Origin: Marinobacter antarcticus
GTDB lineage: Bacteria > Pseudomonadota > Gammaproteobacteria > Pseudomonadales > Oleiphilaceae
Reading direction: 5' to 3'
Length of the DNA: 64,000 nucleotides
Assembly: GCF_900142385.1 (NCBI RefSeq)
Contig: NZ_FRAQ01000003.1
Coordinates: 186,001 to 250,000, forward strand
Below, one piece after another: positions 56,068-64,000 of this stretch (position 1 is its first letter; each line of letters begins with the position of its first letter). A program made the position numbers and the translations under genes. The notes beneath the pieces were generated by a model. It saw only the letters and a program-made list of their open reading frames with translations. It had not been told where the DNA came from and searched no databases.

Positions 56068-57495
56068 ATGAAAACAAAATTTGCACTAACTATGGCCCTG
56101 GCCGGCAGCGTCATGCTGGTGGGCTGTAGTGACGATGATCCGGTAGCACAGGATCCCACTTCGAAGGTCAGGGTGTTACATGCGGTTTCTGATGCGCCCG
56201 CGGTCAATGTTTTGGTAGACGGGCAAGCGGCCATTTCAGGTGCTGATTATAAGCAGGCGGCCGTCATTTCTCCCACAGTGGGAAGTTATTCACTGACGGT
56301 TGAGGGTATTCTTCCAGGTGGCTCTACAACACCCGTTATTGGCCCTGCCGACGTTACGCTTGAGGAAGGCTTCAACTACGACGTAATCGCAGTAGGAAAT
56401 TTGGCAACTATTGAGCCCCTCATTCTGGCTGACGATGGCGCATTAACTGATGCGAATAACGTTCGCTTGCGAGTTGCTCATTTGTCTCCAGCGGCTCAGG
56501 CTGCCGTGAATGGGCCTGTTGAAGTCTACGTGTCTGTTCCGGATGCAGAACTTAGTGACGACGGCGTTCTTTCGTTCAGCTTTGAGTTCAAGGGAGTGCA
56601 GGATCCGATTGAAGTCCCTGCTGGTGATTACAGAATTCGCGTCGCAATTCCTGGAGAGACTCCAACCGTGGTCTATAACAGCGGTGCGGTCTCGCTCGCT
56701 GCGGGATCGGATCTGTTGGTTGGTGCCGTCGATAATACCAGTCCAGCAACAACGGATGGCGCGGCTAATAGCCCGATCAGCTTGATTGCTGTCACCAGCG
56801 CAGGCCAGGTTCTGGAACTTTATGATGAGAACCAGAAAGCCGGTGTGAGAGTTGTTCATAACTCCGCAGATGCTCCGGCAGTTGCCATTCTTGTGGACGA
56901 CAGCGTTGCAATACCGAGCTTGGCGTTCCCTAACGTCGCACCGGGCGCAGCCATTAACAGTTATGCAGTTATTCCCCACGGAACCCGCAATCTCAAGGTT
57001 TCCCCTGCGAGCAGTGCAGTTCCGGAATCGGCTGTCATTGATGCTGATGTTGAATTCGGTCGGGCTTCTGCCAAGACCGTAGTTGCGGTGAATGTTCTGG
57101 CTGATATTGAACCATTGGTATTGGAAGACAGTGTCCGTAGTATCGCCACACAGGCTTCTTTGCGAATTGTGCACGGTGCTGTTGAAGCTGGAACTGTAGA
57201 CGTATTTCTGGTTCCAACGGCTGAAGGCGGTGCGGCTGCCACGGTTTTGAATACTGAGGTAAATGACCCGACCTTGAATGACTTTGAATTCAAGAGTAAC
57301 ACCGGATACCTCGCGGTGCCTGAGGGAAACTATGTTGTATTCATTACAGATCAGAGTGGTAATGTATTGTTAAAAACCGGTAGTGTTTCTCTTTCCAGTG
57401 GTGGCGTATACACAGCTATTGCGCGCCTTGCACCTGAAGATAATGACAATACTGCAGGTTTGACCTTACTTGATGACTTTGCCGGCCCAGTGTGA
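56068..57495 (+). CDS. DUF4397 repeat lipoprotein
   Basis: 475 residues. Signal peptide plus lipobox (MLVGC near residue 20; an acidic DDD follows). Four imperfect repeats of a beta-type unit are visible, beginning near residues 33 (VRVLHAVSDAPAVNVLVDG), 129 (RLRVAHLSPAAQ), 258 (VRVVHNSADAPAVAILVDD) and 363 (LRIVHGAVEAGTVDVFLVP). The DUF4397 fold is found in bacterial surface proteins of unknown role. It is followed by a good terminator. Confidence 0.85.
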   Translation: MKTKFALTMALAGSVMLVGCSDDDPVAQDPTSKVRVLHAVSDAPAVNVLVDGQAAISGADYKQAAVISPTVGSYSLTVEGILPGGSTTPVIGPADVTLEEGFNYDVIAVGNLATIEPLILADDGALTDANNVRLRVAHLSPAAQAAVNGPVEVYVSVPDAELSDDGVLSFSFEFKGVQDPIEVPAGDYRIRVAIPGETPTVVYNSGAVSLAAGSDLLVGAVDNTSPATTDGAANSPISLIAVTSAGQVLELYDENQKAGVRVVHNSADAPAVAILVDDSVAIPSLAFPNVAPGAAINSYAVIPHGTRNLKVSPASSAVPESAVIDADVEFGRASAKTVVAVNVLADIEPLVLEDSVRSIATQASLRIVHGAVEAGTVDVFLVPTAEGGAAATVLNTEVNDPTLNDFEFKSNTGYLAVPEGNYVVFITDQSGNVLLKTGSVSLSSGGVYTAIARLAPEDNDNTAGLTLLDDFAGPV

Positions 57496-57522
57496 AATGA
57501 ATTAATCAGCATTAGGAAAGTT

Positions 57523-57549
57523 AAAGCCCCGGTCTTCCGGGGCTTTTTT
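57523..57549. terminator. rho-independent terminator
   Basis: AAAGCCCCGG, TCTT loop, CCGGGGCTTT and a T-run. It serves the DUF4397 gene, and its end lies against the stop codon of the convergent dacB gene. Confidence 0.9.
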
Positions 57550-59131
57550 ATTGAACAGAAGTACGGGGCTGACCTGAATCCACACGAGAAAGCGCCGTTC
57601 CCGTAGGCGGTCGGAAATGCAGAGAATAAAGAATCCGGTCCAGCACAGCTTGACCATTCCAGGCCGGATCATTATTCACCATGCCTACGACCGCCCAAGT
57701 GGTGTTGTTTTCATCCCGCGTAAAGCCGGCGATAGAGCGTACGTTTTCCAGGTATCCGGTCTTAATGCGCCCCTCGCCATCCATGCCGGTGTTGCGCAGG
57801 CGCCGGGCCATGGTTCCATCCATGGCGATGATAGGCATGGAGGTCATAAGATCTGAAGCGTAGGGGCTGTTCCAGGCGTGCTGCAGGATTTTTGTGCCCT
57901 GTCGGGCGGTGATCCTGCCGTGTCGGGTCAGGCCAGCCCCGTTGTCGATAACCATCCCGGAGGTATCGACTCCCTTCTTCTCCAGCCATTCATAAATAAC
58001 GCGTATGCCGGCAACCCGGTCGTCGTTCTCGTCGTCCAGCCGGTTTTGTGCGCCAATGGTCAGCAATAGCTGCCGTGCCATCACGTTACTGCTCCACTTG
58101 TTTATGTCCCGCACCATGGTAACCAGATCTGGCGATGTGGTTTTCATAACAAGCCGCGCATTTTCCGGAGTAGGTCCGTTCAGGTTGCCACCGGATACGA
58201 TGATGCCCATCTCTCCAAACAGGGAGCGTATCATTGAGGCGCTATATTGCTCCTGGGGTAGCAGGGAGAGGTAGGTGGTCGTGCGACACCCTTGTGGCAG
58301 TTCGCCGGTTACCCGCACGGTTACTCTTCCGCCTTCCTGAAATACCGGCTCCCAGTCGAAACTGCGGCGCGACGGACAAGATCCCTCGGCAACGGCGGTT
58401 ACCCGGTTGTCGATAACAATCTCGCTCAGAGCTGGCGTGCTCCAGGCCTGGGTGCCGCGCTCATCGGCACGAATCTGGAAATGCATGAGGTTGAGGTTGG
58501 TCAGGTAGGCCGACGGCTCAACCAGAAACGGTGCGTATGGGTTGTCGCCGTTATCTTCAAAGGCAGGGAAACCACCGTCAATTTCAAAGTAGCTGCCATC
58601 GAGCACCAGATTGCCATCGATGCGGGTGATCCCCATGTCGCGGAGTTCACGCAGGGTTGTCCAGAGTCTTTCGAAGGTGAGTTTCGGGTCGCCACCAAAG
58701 CGCACATAAAGATTGCCTTTGAGCGTATCACCAACCATTTCGCCATCAGTCAGAAAATCCGTATCCCAGTGATGGGTGGGGCCGAGAATTTCCAGTGCTG
58801 CGTAGGTGGTGATCACCTTCATTATGGAGCCGGGACTCATGGGCACATCGGCATTGATGTTTTGATCAAGCCCCGGGCCGTTCAGGGGCACCGCAGCCAT
58901 GCTCAGTGCTTCTTCACTTTTTAGGGATTTCGTGGCGTAGTCTCGCATCTCGCTGGCCCAGAGGCGATTGCTACTGTAGCCCACGCTGTCGCCGTCGGCG
59001 GCCAGTGCCGATGGCAGGTTTGCCAGAGCAGGTGCCAGGGCCAGGGCAGCGGCGAAAGCCAACGCTGGGCGCCTTTGTCGAAGACTGAGTTTTCCTGCGC
59101 TGTTTGAATGTGGCATACCCGGAATCACCAT
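57548..59131 (-). CDS. dacB: D-alanyl-D-alanine carboxypeptidase/endopeptidase (PBP4 type)
   Basis: Periplasmic penicillin-binding protein of the S13 family that trims peptidoglycan. 527 residues. A long N-terminal region with a signal peptide (ALAFAAALALAPALANLPSALA) ends near residue 45. The active site is SIMK near 101, SxN is WSSNVMARQLL near 345 and KTG is RIKTGYLENV near 459. The start is uncertain: the ATG at 59129-59131 and one five codons later have weak ribosome sites. Confidence 0.93.
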   Translation of the reverse strand: MVIPGMPHSNSAGKLSLRQRRPALAFAAALALAPALANLPSALAADGDSVGYSSNRLWASEMRDYATKSLKSEEALSMAAVPLNGPGLDQNINADVPMSPGSIMKVITTYAALEILGPTHHWDTDFLTDGEMVGDTLKGNLYVRFGGDPKLTFERLWTTLRELRDMGITRIDGNLVLDGSYFEIDGGFPAFEDNGDNPYAPFLVEPSAYLTNLNLMHFQIRADERGTQAWSTPALSEIVIDNRVTAVAEGSCPSRRSFDWEPVFQEGGRVTVRVTGELPQGCRTTTYLSLLPQEQYSASMIRSLFGEMGIIVSGGNLNGPTPENARLVMKTTSPDLVTMVRDINKWSSNVMARQLLLTIGAQNRLDDENDDRVAGIRVIYEWLEKKGVDTSGMVIDNGAGLTRHGRITARQGTKILQHAWNSPYASDLMTSMPIIAMDGTMARRLRNTGMDGEGRIKTGYLENVRSIAGFTRDENNTTWAVVGMVNNDPAWNGQAVLDRILYSLHFRPPTGTALSRVDSGQPRTSVQ

Positions 59132-59420
59132 GATGGCTGCTCAATGAGATGTGCAGAGAAACTTCCTACATGAACAATAGCTCATCTTTTCGGCTTGTAC
59201 TATGCAGAAAAGCTCTACATGACGTTAAAAAATGCCAGTAGCCTGCTTGTTTGTATTAGGATTTTGTGACTGAGTGTAAGTCAGCTTACGCGAAGCGATG
59301 AGGTATGTATCAACAGGATACCGACGGATGCACTGCTGCCAGCCCTTGCTGTGATCGTAAGCCAATGGAAAGTCGCTTTATTTGATGATAATGGTCGTGT
59401 TACCCATTGAGGATTTGATT

Positions 59421-60188
59421 ATGTTTAATAGACTCGCTCATCACGCGAACGTGTTGGGTTCCGTCGCAACCTCATCGCTGACGGCGTGGCGTGGATGCCT
59501 CGTAGTAAACAGCGTGCCGCAGCCGGAGCAGCCCCTTGTGCTTTACGACATGGAAGGCTGCTCCTACTGCCGCCGGGTGCGCGAAGCGCTGACAGCTCTT
59601 AATCTGGATGTGGAGATTCGCCCGTGCCCCAAGGGTGGCCGGGTTTTCCGCGCGGAAGCAGAAACGATTGGCGGCAAACAGCAGTTTCCGTTGCTGGTGG
59701 ATCAGAACGCCGGGACGGTGATGTATGAATCGGAAGACATCGTGAAGTATCTTTTCCATGAGTATGCTGGCCGATCCGTGCCGAAGTACTATCGCAGCAG
59801 ATCCTGGCAGCCGGCTCTGGGCTCAATGGCGTCTGCGGCGAGCGCTTTGCGAGGGATGCGGGCCAGCGCAGGCAGGCAGCCTGAGCAGCCACTGCATTTG
59901 TGGAGTTTTGAGGGCAGCCCGTTCTCGCGACTGGTGCGGGAGAAACTTTGTGAGCTGGAAACTCCCTATACCTTGCATAATCTGGGCAAGGAGCACTGGA
60001 CTGAAATCGGCCCTGCAAAGCAGCGGATCAAGCCCGGGCCTTACACGCCTGCACCCGGCGGAAAGCGCGATGCCTTCTTCAAGGCGCATGGCCGGGTTCA
60101 GGTGCCTTATCTTGAAGATCCGAATTCCGGGGAGGGTTTGTTCGAATCTGCCCGCATACTGGATTACCTGAATGCGGAGTATGGTTAA
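59421..60188 (+). CDS. tandem glutaredoxin/GST-N-terminal-like protein
   Basis: 255 residues with two copies of a thioredoxin-fold domain. The first (about 35-110) has a redox CxxC at Cys47-Cys50 (EGCSYCRRVREAL). The second (about 148-255) has SPFS in the same place (EGSPFSRLVREKL), and both copies begin with QPEQPL. The ATG at 59421 follows TGAGGA by eight bases; a longer frame from 59382 is not favoured. Glutathione-linked redox function is plausible but unproven. Confidence 0.8.
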   Translation: MFNRLAHHANVLGSVATSSLTAWRGCLVVNSVPQPEQPLVLYDMEGCSYCRRVREALTALNLDVEIRPCPKGGRVFRAEAETIGGKQQFPLLVDQNAGTVMYESEDIVKYLFHEYAGRSVPKYYRSRSWQPALGSMASAASALRGMRASAGRQPEQPLHLWSFEGSPFSRLVREKLCELETPYTLHNLGKEHWTEIGPAKQRIKPGPYTPAPGGKRDAFFKAHGRVQVPYLEDPNSGEGLFESARILDYLNAEYG

Positions 60189-60289
60189 AAACAATCGGCG
60201 GTCACGCTGTTTCACGGGCACCTTGGCGGGTATCATAAGCGGCCATCGAGAAGATTCTGAACGCTCGGAAAACGATAATCAGGAAGCCT

Positions 60290-60703
60290 ATGTATACCGG
60301 CCATTGCCTGTGTGGCGATATTACCTTCGAATACGAAGGCCCCCTGGGACCGATCTCTCTGTGCCATTGCAGCCAGTGCCGCCGCGCCCACGGCAGCGCA
60401 TTTTCTGCCAGTTCTCCGGTGCAGAAAGTGTGCTTCCGGTTCTTGTCCGGGCAAGAAAAGCTGTCTGAATATGAGTCGCGCCCGGGTAAATACCGGGCCT
60501 TCTGTAGCCGCTGCGGAAGTCATCTGTACAGTCGCGTGGATGCGATTCCCGGTATTCTCCGCCTGCGAGTGGGTGTAATTAACGAATCCCTGGGGAAAGG
60601 GCCGGCGCAGCATGTCTACACCGGCTCAAAGTCAGACTGGTTTGAAATAACGGACGCTCTGCCCCAGTACGAGAAAACCGAGCGCACCGGCGATCCTCAC
60701 TGA
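60290..60703 (+). CDS. GFA-family (Mss4-like) zinc protein
   Basis: 137 residues. The glutathione-dependent formaldehyde-activating fold is recognised from HCLCGDITFEYEG, LCHCSQCRRAHGSAF and FCSRCGSHLYSR; seven cysteines can form the two zinc sites. True activity of such proteins is unknown. AGGAAGCCT lies just before the ATG. The end overlaps the sugar-dehydrogenase gene by seven bases. Confidence 0.88.
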   Translation: MYTGHCLCGDITFEYEGPLGPISLCHCSQCRRAHGSAFSASSPVQKVCFRFLSGQEKLSEYESRPGKYRAFCSRCGSHLYSRVDAIPGILRLRVGVINESLGKGPAQHVYTGSKSDWFEITDALPQYEKTERTGDPH

Positions 60704-61821
60704 ACCGGCACAATCCGGTAGACTTTCCCTTGTGGTGAATCCGTCAGTAGCCACAAACTGCCGCCTGGGCCGGTCCTGACGTCTCGAATACGTTCTCCCA
60801 AGGTGGTGAGTAGATCTTCTTCCCCGGTTACTTGCCCATTCTCTATGTTCAGACGAACCAGTTTGCGCATTTTGAGGGCTCCTACAAACAGACTGCCTTG
60901 CCATCGGGGAAACTCGGACCCGCTGTAAAACGCCATGCCGGAAGGCGCAATAGACGGATCCCAGTAGTGCAGGGGCTGTGCCATGCCTTCCTTTTCGGTT
61001 TCCAGAGTAATCGGAATCCCTGAGTAATCAATGCCGTAGGTTATTTCAGGCCATCCGTAGTTAGTGCCGGCTCTTAAAATATTTATTTCGTCGCCACCTC
61101 GGGGGCCGTGTTCATGGGTCCAGATATCTCCAGTTACGGGATGAACAGTCATGCCCTGAATATTGCGATTTCCCCAAGTAAACAGGGTGTTATTAATGCC
61201 TGGGTCATCAACCCCCGGGTTGCCCGGTGCCGGCTCGCCATTAACGGTAATGCGGTGGACGCCGCCCGCATCGTCTCCGGTGTTCTGTGCCCGATCCATT
61301 TCTCCGCGATCACCAACCGATATATAAAGATAGTCAGACCCATCGAATGCCATCCGTCCGCCGAAGTGTCGTGTTGTGCCGGAGCGGGGAAGCGCTTCGA
61401 ATATGACGGTTACGTCTTTTAATCTATTCTTATCAAGAATTGCCCGGGCTACCCTCGTGGTCATTCCTGCGCCGGAGCGGTGAGCGTAACTCAGGAACAG
61501 CGTCTGGTTTTTTTCAAAATCAGGATGCAGGGCTATATCGAGTAGACCTCCCTGGCCGGACACAGCTGGTGCCGGAAGCCCAAGAACAGGTTGAGGTTCC
61601 AGCTCTCCATTTCGAATTGCACGTAGTCGGCCAGCTCTCTCTGTAACCAGCATGGAACCATCTGGGAGAAATGCCAGGCTCCAGGGATGCTCAAGGCCAT
61701 CAGCAACAGTTTCCAGTCTGAAACTCGCTTCTTGGGATATGAACACTTGGCTTGTTGCTAAAAGAGGTAGGCTAGTTAGAAGTAAACCACTTAGCATTAT
61801 CAGTTGTTGAAAAGAGCGCAT
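60697..61821 (-). CDS. PQQ-dependent soluble aldose sugar dehydrogenase-like protein
   Basis: 374 residues of the Asd/YliI type beta-propeller. A signal peptide (MRSFQQLIMLSGLLLTSLPLLATS) sends it to the periplasm. Recognised by LEHPWSLAFLPDGSMLVTERAGRLR, FEKNQTLFLSYAHRSG, HFGGRMAFDGSDYLYISVGDRG, GNRNIQGMTVHP and EHGPRGGDEINIL. AGGAG lies six bases before the ATG. A Fur-box-like sequence stands 20 bases upstream, so iron regulation is suspected. Substrate unknown. Confidence 0.88.
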   Translation of the reverse strand: MRSFQQLIMLSGLLLTSLPLLATSQVFISQEASFRLETVADGLEHPWSLAFLPDGSMLVTERAGRLRAIRNGELEPQPVLGLPAPAVSGQGGLLDIALHPDFEKNQTLFLSYAHRSGAGMTTRVARAILDKNRLKDVTVIFEALPRSGTTRHFGGRMAFDGSDYLYISVGDRGEMDRAQNTGDDAGGVHRITVNGEPAPGNPGVDDPGINNTLFTWGNRNIQGMTVHPVTGDIWTHEHGPRGGDEINILRAGTNYGWPEITYGIDYSGIPITLETEKEGMAQPLHYWDPSIAPSGMAFYSGSEFPRWQGSLFVGALKMRKLVRLNIENGQVTGEEDLLTTLGERIRDVRTGPGGSLWLLTDSPQGKVYRIVPVQ

Positions 61822-61840
61822 TTTAATCTCCTTTTTAATT

Positions 61841-61859
61841 GAAAATGATAATCAGTTTC
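61841..61859. promoter_or_regulatory. Fur-box-like site
   Basis: GAAAATGATAATCAGTTTC matches 16 of 19 positions of the consensus GATAATGATAATCATTATC. It is 20 bases upstream of the sugar dehydrogenase start and about 90 bases upstream of a small plus-strand gene. Confidence 0.6.
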
Positions 61860-61949
61860 ATTAATGTGGTTCATGCTCCTGCCAGCCTTTCGGGAGGTAG
61901 GAGTACTTCATAGGGTCTGTTTACATCATATACCAAGGGAGATACAGCC

Positions 61950-62048
61950 ATGACCGCGGAACAGGAAATGATCGAAGGCCTCAAAATTGCGGCTGGGGCC
62001 GGTCTTTTTATTGCATTGGTTGTTATCGGGTTAATGATTACGCTGTAA
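61950..62048 (+). CDS. 32-residue single-TM microprotein
   Basis: MTAEQEMIEGLKIAAGAGLF at the start, then a hydrophobic tail (about 13-32). AAGGGAGA lies eight bases upstream of the ATG. There is one predicted TM segment and no known family. The end overlaps the DUF188 gene by 18 bases on the other strand. Real expression is not shown. Confidence 0.5.
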   Translation: MTAEQEMIEGLKIAAGAGLFIALVVIGLMITL

Positions 62049-62477
62049 CCAACGGTCCAGCTTGTTTGCAAATTGTTTTCGATCGGTCTGACTGAACGGG
62101 GCCTGGCCGCCTGTAACCTGCCCGGCATTTCGCATCTCTTCCATGAAATTCCTCATCGCCAGGCGCTGGCGGATGTTTTCCTTCGTGAAAGCCTGGCCTC
62201 TTGGGTTGAATACATCAGCGCCTTTTTCGATGGCCTCGGCCGCTAAGGGGATATCCTGAGTAATGACGAGGTCGCCGGCGTTGAGTTGATCCATGATTTC
62301 GTTGTCCGCCACATCGAAACCTTGCATGACCTGCCTTGCCTTGATGTGAGGGCTTGGCGGTAGTTTGATCACATGGTTGGCAATAAACGTGGTCTGGACC
62401 CGCCAGTGGGTTGCAGCGCGGCAGAGTATTTCCCGTATGGGCACGGGGCAGGCGTCGGCGTCGACCCAGATTGGCAT
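62031..62477 (-). CDS. YaiI/YqxD family (DUF188) protein
   Basis: 148 residues from the ATG at 62475-62477 (MPIWVDADACPVPIRE), the family N-terminus. Further recognised by DNEIMDQLNAGDLVITQDIPLA, VFNPRGQAFTKENI and the PIN-like acid residues. A putative nuclease-like fold; the activity is not established. The upstream 16 residues of the open frame are rejected. Confidence 0.9.
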   Translation of the reverse strand: MPIWVDADACPVPIREILCRAATHWRVQTTFIANHVIKLPPSPHIKARQVMQGFDVADNEIMDQLNAGDLVITQDIPLAAEAIEKGADVFNPRGQAFTKENIRQRLAMRNFMEEMRNAGQVTGGQAPFSQTDRKQFANKLDRWLQRNH

Positions 62478-62611
62478 GGCTGATTCCTTAATTGGTTCGG
62501 TTCTTTTGGGGATTCTACCTGTCATTGTTGTGAGCCTGGTAGCTCGCTTGTGCGTATTCGTTGATGTGCTTTCTGGTTTGCCAGATGGGCGTAATTAAAG
62601 GAGTACGTGTT

Positions 62612-63184
62612 ATGGCACTGAGATTTGTGGTTTCAGGAATACTCACGCTCGTTATGTCTCTTTCAGCGCTTGCAGCTGATCGCAATGCCGGAGCCTGGAA
62701 AGCGCTTCGCGAGGGTGACGCGGTTTTGATGATGCGCCATGCACTGGCACCGGGAACCGGCGACCCGGTAAGTTTCAAGTTGGGTGATTGCAGTACTCAA
62801 AGAAACCTTAACGACGTTGGCCGGCAACAGGCGCGGGCCTGGAAGCCGTTTTTGGCGGAACGCGGGATAACCGATGCCCGGGTTTTCTCCAGCCAGTGGT
62901 GCCGGTGTATGGATACCGCGATGGAGATGAGTGTTGGTGAAGTGTCGGAGTGGCCGTCACTGAATTCGTTTTTCCAGGATCGGGGCAATCGATCCGGTCA
63001 GACCCTGGAACTCATAGCGGGCGTGAACGCTATACCGGCGGGTCCGCCGGTAATTCTGGTTTCCCACCAGGTTAATACAACCGCGCTGACCGGGATCTTT
63101 CCGTCGTCCAATGAGGGCGTTATTATCGCGTTGCCATTGTCTGGCTCGCCAGAGGTTCTTGCCAGAGTTTCGCCGGGACGTTGA
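62612..63184 (+). CDS. exported histidine phosphatase family protein
   Basis: 190 residues from the ATG at 62612, with AAAGGAG eight bases upstream. The signal peptide ends at about LSALAAD. The catalytic motif is RHALAP (alanine for glycine in RHG) and the second His is in [13 protein letters not shown], so the active site appears complete, unlike the cytoplasmic copy at 53145. [15 protein letters not shown] is the typical family stretch. Function uncertain; a periplasmic phosphatase is likely. Confidence 0.85.
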   Translation: MALRFVVSGILTLVMSLSALAADRNAGAWKALREGDAVLMMRHALAPGTGDPVSFKLGDCSTQRNLNDVGRQQARAWKPFLAERGITDARVFSSQWCRCMDTAMEMSVGEVSEWPSLNSFFQDRGNRSGQTLELIAGVNAIPAGPPVILVSHQVNTTALTGIFPSSNEGVIIALPLSGSPEVLARVSPGR

Positions 63185-63224
63185 TGGTATAATCCTGTGT
63201 AAATTCAACTACCAGGAAAATCCG

Positions 63225-63563
63225 ATGTCCCAACTTCCACCTTGCCCCCAGTGTGGTTCTGAATATACCTATGAAGATGGTGTCCAGCTTGTTTGCCCTG
63301 AGTGTGCTCACGAGTGGACGGAAGCAGAGGCAGCTTCGGAAGAAGCGGGCAAAGCGGTGCGAGATGCCAACGGAAACGAACTTCAGGATGGCGATACTGT
63401 CACGGTGATCAAAGATCTGAAGGTAAAAGGTTCCAGCTCTGTCGTTAAGGTTGGTACCAAAGTAAAGAGTATTCGACTGGTGGAAGGTGATCACGATATC
63501 GATTGCAAGATTGATGGCATTGGTGCCATGAAGCTTAAATCCGAATTTGTAAAAAAAGTCTGA
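63225..63563 (+). CDS. PhnA/YjdM family zinc-ribbon protein
   Basis: 112 residues. Zinc ribbon with two CxxC pairs (CPQC and CPEC) followed by the PhnA domain ([24 protein letters not shown]). Although called PhnA, the family does not hydrolyse phosphonoacetate in E. coli. A TATAAT at 63188-63193 lies upstream but has no good -35. The ribosome site is AGGAAAA before the ATG. Confidence 0.92.
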   Translation: MSQLPPCPQCGSEYTYEDGVQLVCPECAHEWTEAEAASEEAGKAVRDANGNELQDGDTVTVIKDLKVKGSSSVVKVGTKVKSIRLVEGDHDIDCKIDGIGAMKLKSEFVKKV

Positions 63564-63606
63564 TACTGGCGGTATTGGTCTTTTAATAAAGTTCCGCAGG
63601 AGTTCT

Positions 63607-64000
63607 ATGCCAGATAAAGAGCGTGAAGCGGCCCCGGTTCAGTCAAAGGCTGAAAAAAAACACGAACTGCACCAAGAGCTTCCTACGGACTTTCCCGACC
63701 CGTTGTTTCGCGGGTTGCACCTGATCATAAGGTTTGCTATCCGTGTTCTGGCGGTTCTTATGGTGGCGGTGATCTTGTGGGGAGTAGGGGATGTTATTTA
63801 TATCATCTACGATCGACTGGTAACGCCTCCTTTCTTGCTTCTGGATATTAATGATATTTTCTATACGTTTGGCGCATTCATGGCGGTGCTTATTGCGGTA
63901 GAAATTTTTATCAATATTCGGCTTTATCTCGGCACGAATGTATTTCCGGTTCAGCTGGTGGTCGCTACGGCATTGATGGCAATTGCCCGGAAAGTCATTG
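63607..64000 (+). CDS. PsiE-like membrane protein (cut by right edge)
   Basis: At least 131 residues, open to the window end. A charged, soluble N-terminus (MPDKEREAAPVQSKAEKK) is followed by three hydrophobic segments, at about 44-62, 85-105 and after 115. The LLLDINDIFYTFGAFMAVLIAVE stretch resembles phosphate-starvation-inducible PsiE family proteins. GCAGGAG precedes the ATG. It is 43 bases after the yjdM gene. Identity is moderate because the C-terminus is missing. Confidence 0.75.
   Translation, partial: MPDKEREAAPVQSKAEKKHELHQELPTDFPDPLFRGLHLIIRFAIRVLAVLMVAVILWGVGDVIYIIYDRLVTPPFLLLDINDIFYTFGAFMAVLIAVEIFINIRLYLGTNVFPVQLVVATALMAIARKVI

Noticed and set aside
59276..59289. GTAAG-TCAG-CTTAC inverted repeat in the dacB upstream gap
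   Set aside because: A five-base arm is too short to call an operator without a partner regulator or conservation.

Overview
The window looks like a chromosomal segment of a Marinobacter-type marine gammaproteobacterium. The strongest clue is a 512-residue fatty acyl-CoA/aldehyde reductase at 38676-40214, of the kind used by Marinobacter for wax ester synthesis. The housekeeping gene order is Pseudomonas-like: mucD, lepA-lepB-DUF4845-rnc-era-recO-pdxJ, then gacS divergent from cysM-rlmD-relA-mazG, then ppc, adk, tsaB and rsmJ. I see no rRNA or tRNA gene, insertion sequence, prophage, integrase or CRISPR array. Coding density is high and no gene-free stretch exceeds 300 bases; the longest is 59132-59420 (289 bases), where I recognise nothing beyond two upstream regions.

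Layout. 1-31.2 kb is core: envelope protease MucD (cut by the left edge), a CHASE-PAS-GGDEF-EAL protein, the lepA-to-pdxJ run, the GacS hybrid kinase, cysteine synthase B, an rRNA methyltransferase, RelA and MazG, two small convergent paralogues of unknown function, PEP carboxylase, a YbaK-HDOD protein, adenylate kinase, TsaB, RsmJ, PlsB, NudC and MurI. 31.2-38.5 kb is signalling: a methyltransferase overlapping a DUF2156 gene, an HDOD-histidine kinase in tandem with a REC-PAS-GGDEF-EAL regulator, and a divergent MinD/FlhG-like ATPase. 38.6-43.0 kb is acyl/acetyl metabolism: the fatty acyl reductase, acetyl-CoA synthetase and a LuxR-type response regulator, closed by a strong terminator. 43.1-49.0 kb is mixed: a 2-hydroxyacid dehydrogenase, an aminotransferase, two small proteins, an isopropylmalate/tartrate-type dehydrogenase and a stand-alone EAL protein.

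49.0-54.6 kb is the most interesting block. A LysR gene diverges from a tight five-gene operon encoding an acyl-CoA dehydrogenase, an SDR, an APH-type phosphotransferase, a histidine phosphatase and a second SDR. The kinase plus dehydrogenase pair matches the two halves of animal ACAD11 and the LvaA/LvaC pair of levulinate catabolism, so I propose a 4-hydroxyacyl-CoA (or related) degradation module. 54.6-64 kb holds lipoproteins, a DUF4397 repeat protein, PBP4-type DacB, a tandem glutaredoxin/GST-fold protein, a GFA-family protein, a Fur-box-preceded PQQ-type sugar dehydrogenase, a 32-residue membrane protein, a DUF188 protein, a periplasmic histidine phosphatase, a PhnA/YjdM protein and a PsiE-like gene cut by the right edge.

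The calls rest on reading the translations and recalled family motifs; no database search was run. Start codons were moved where a Shine-Dalgarno sequence or family N-terminus argued for it.
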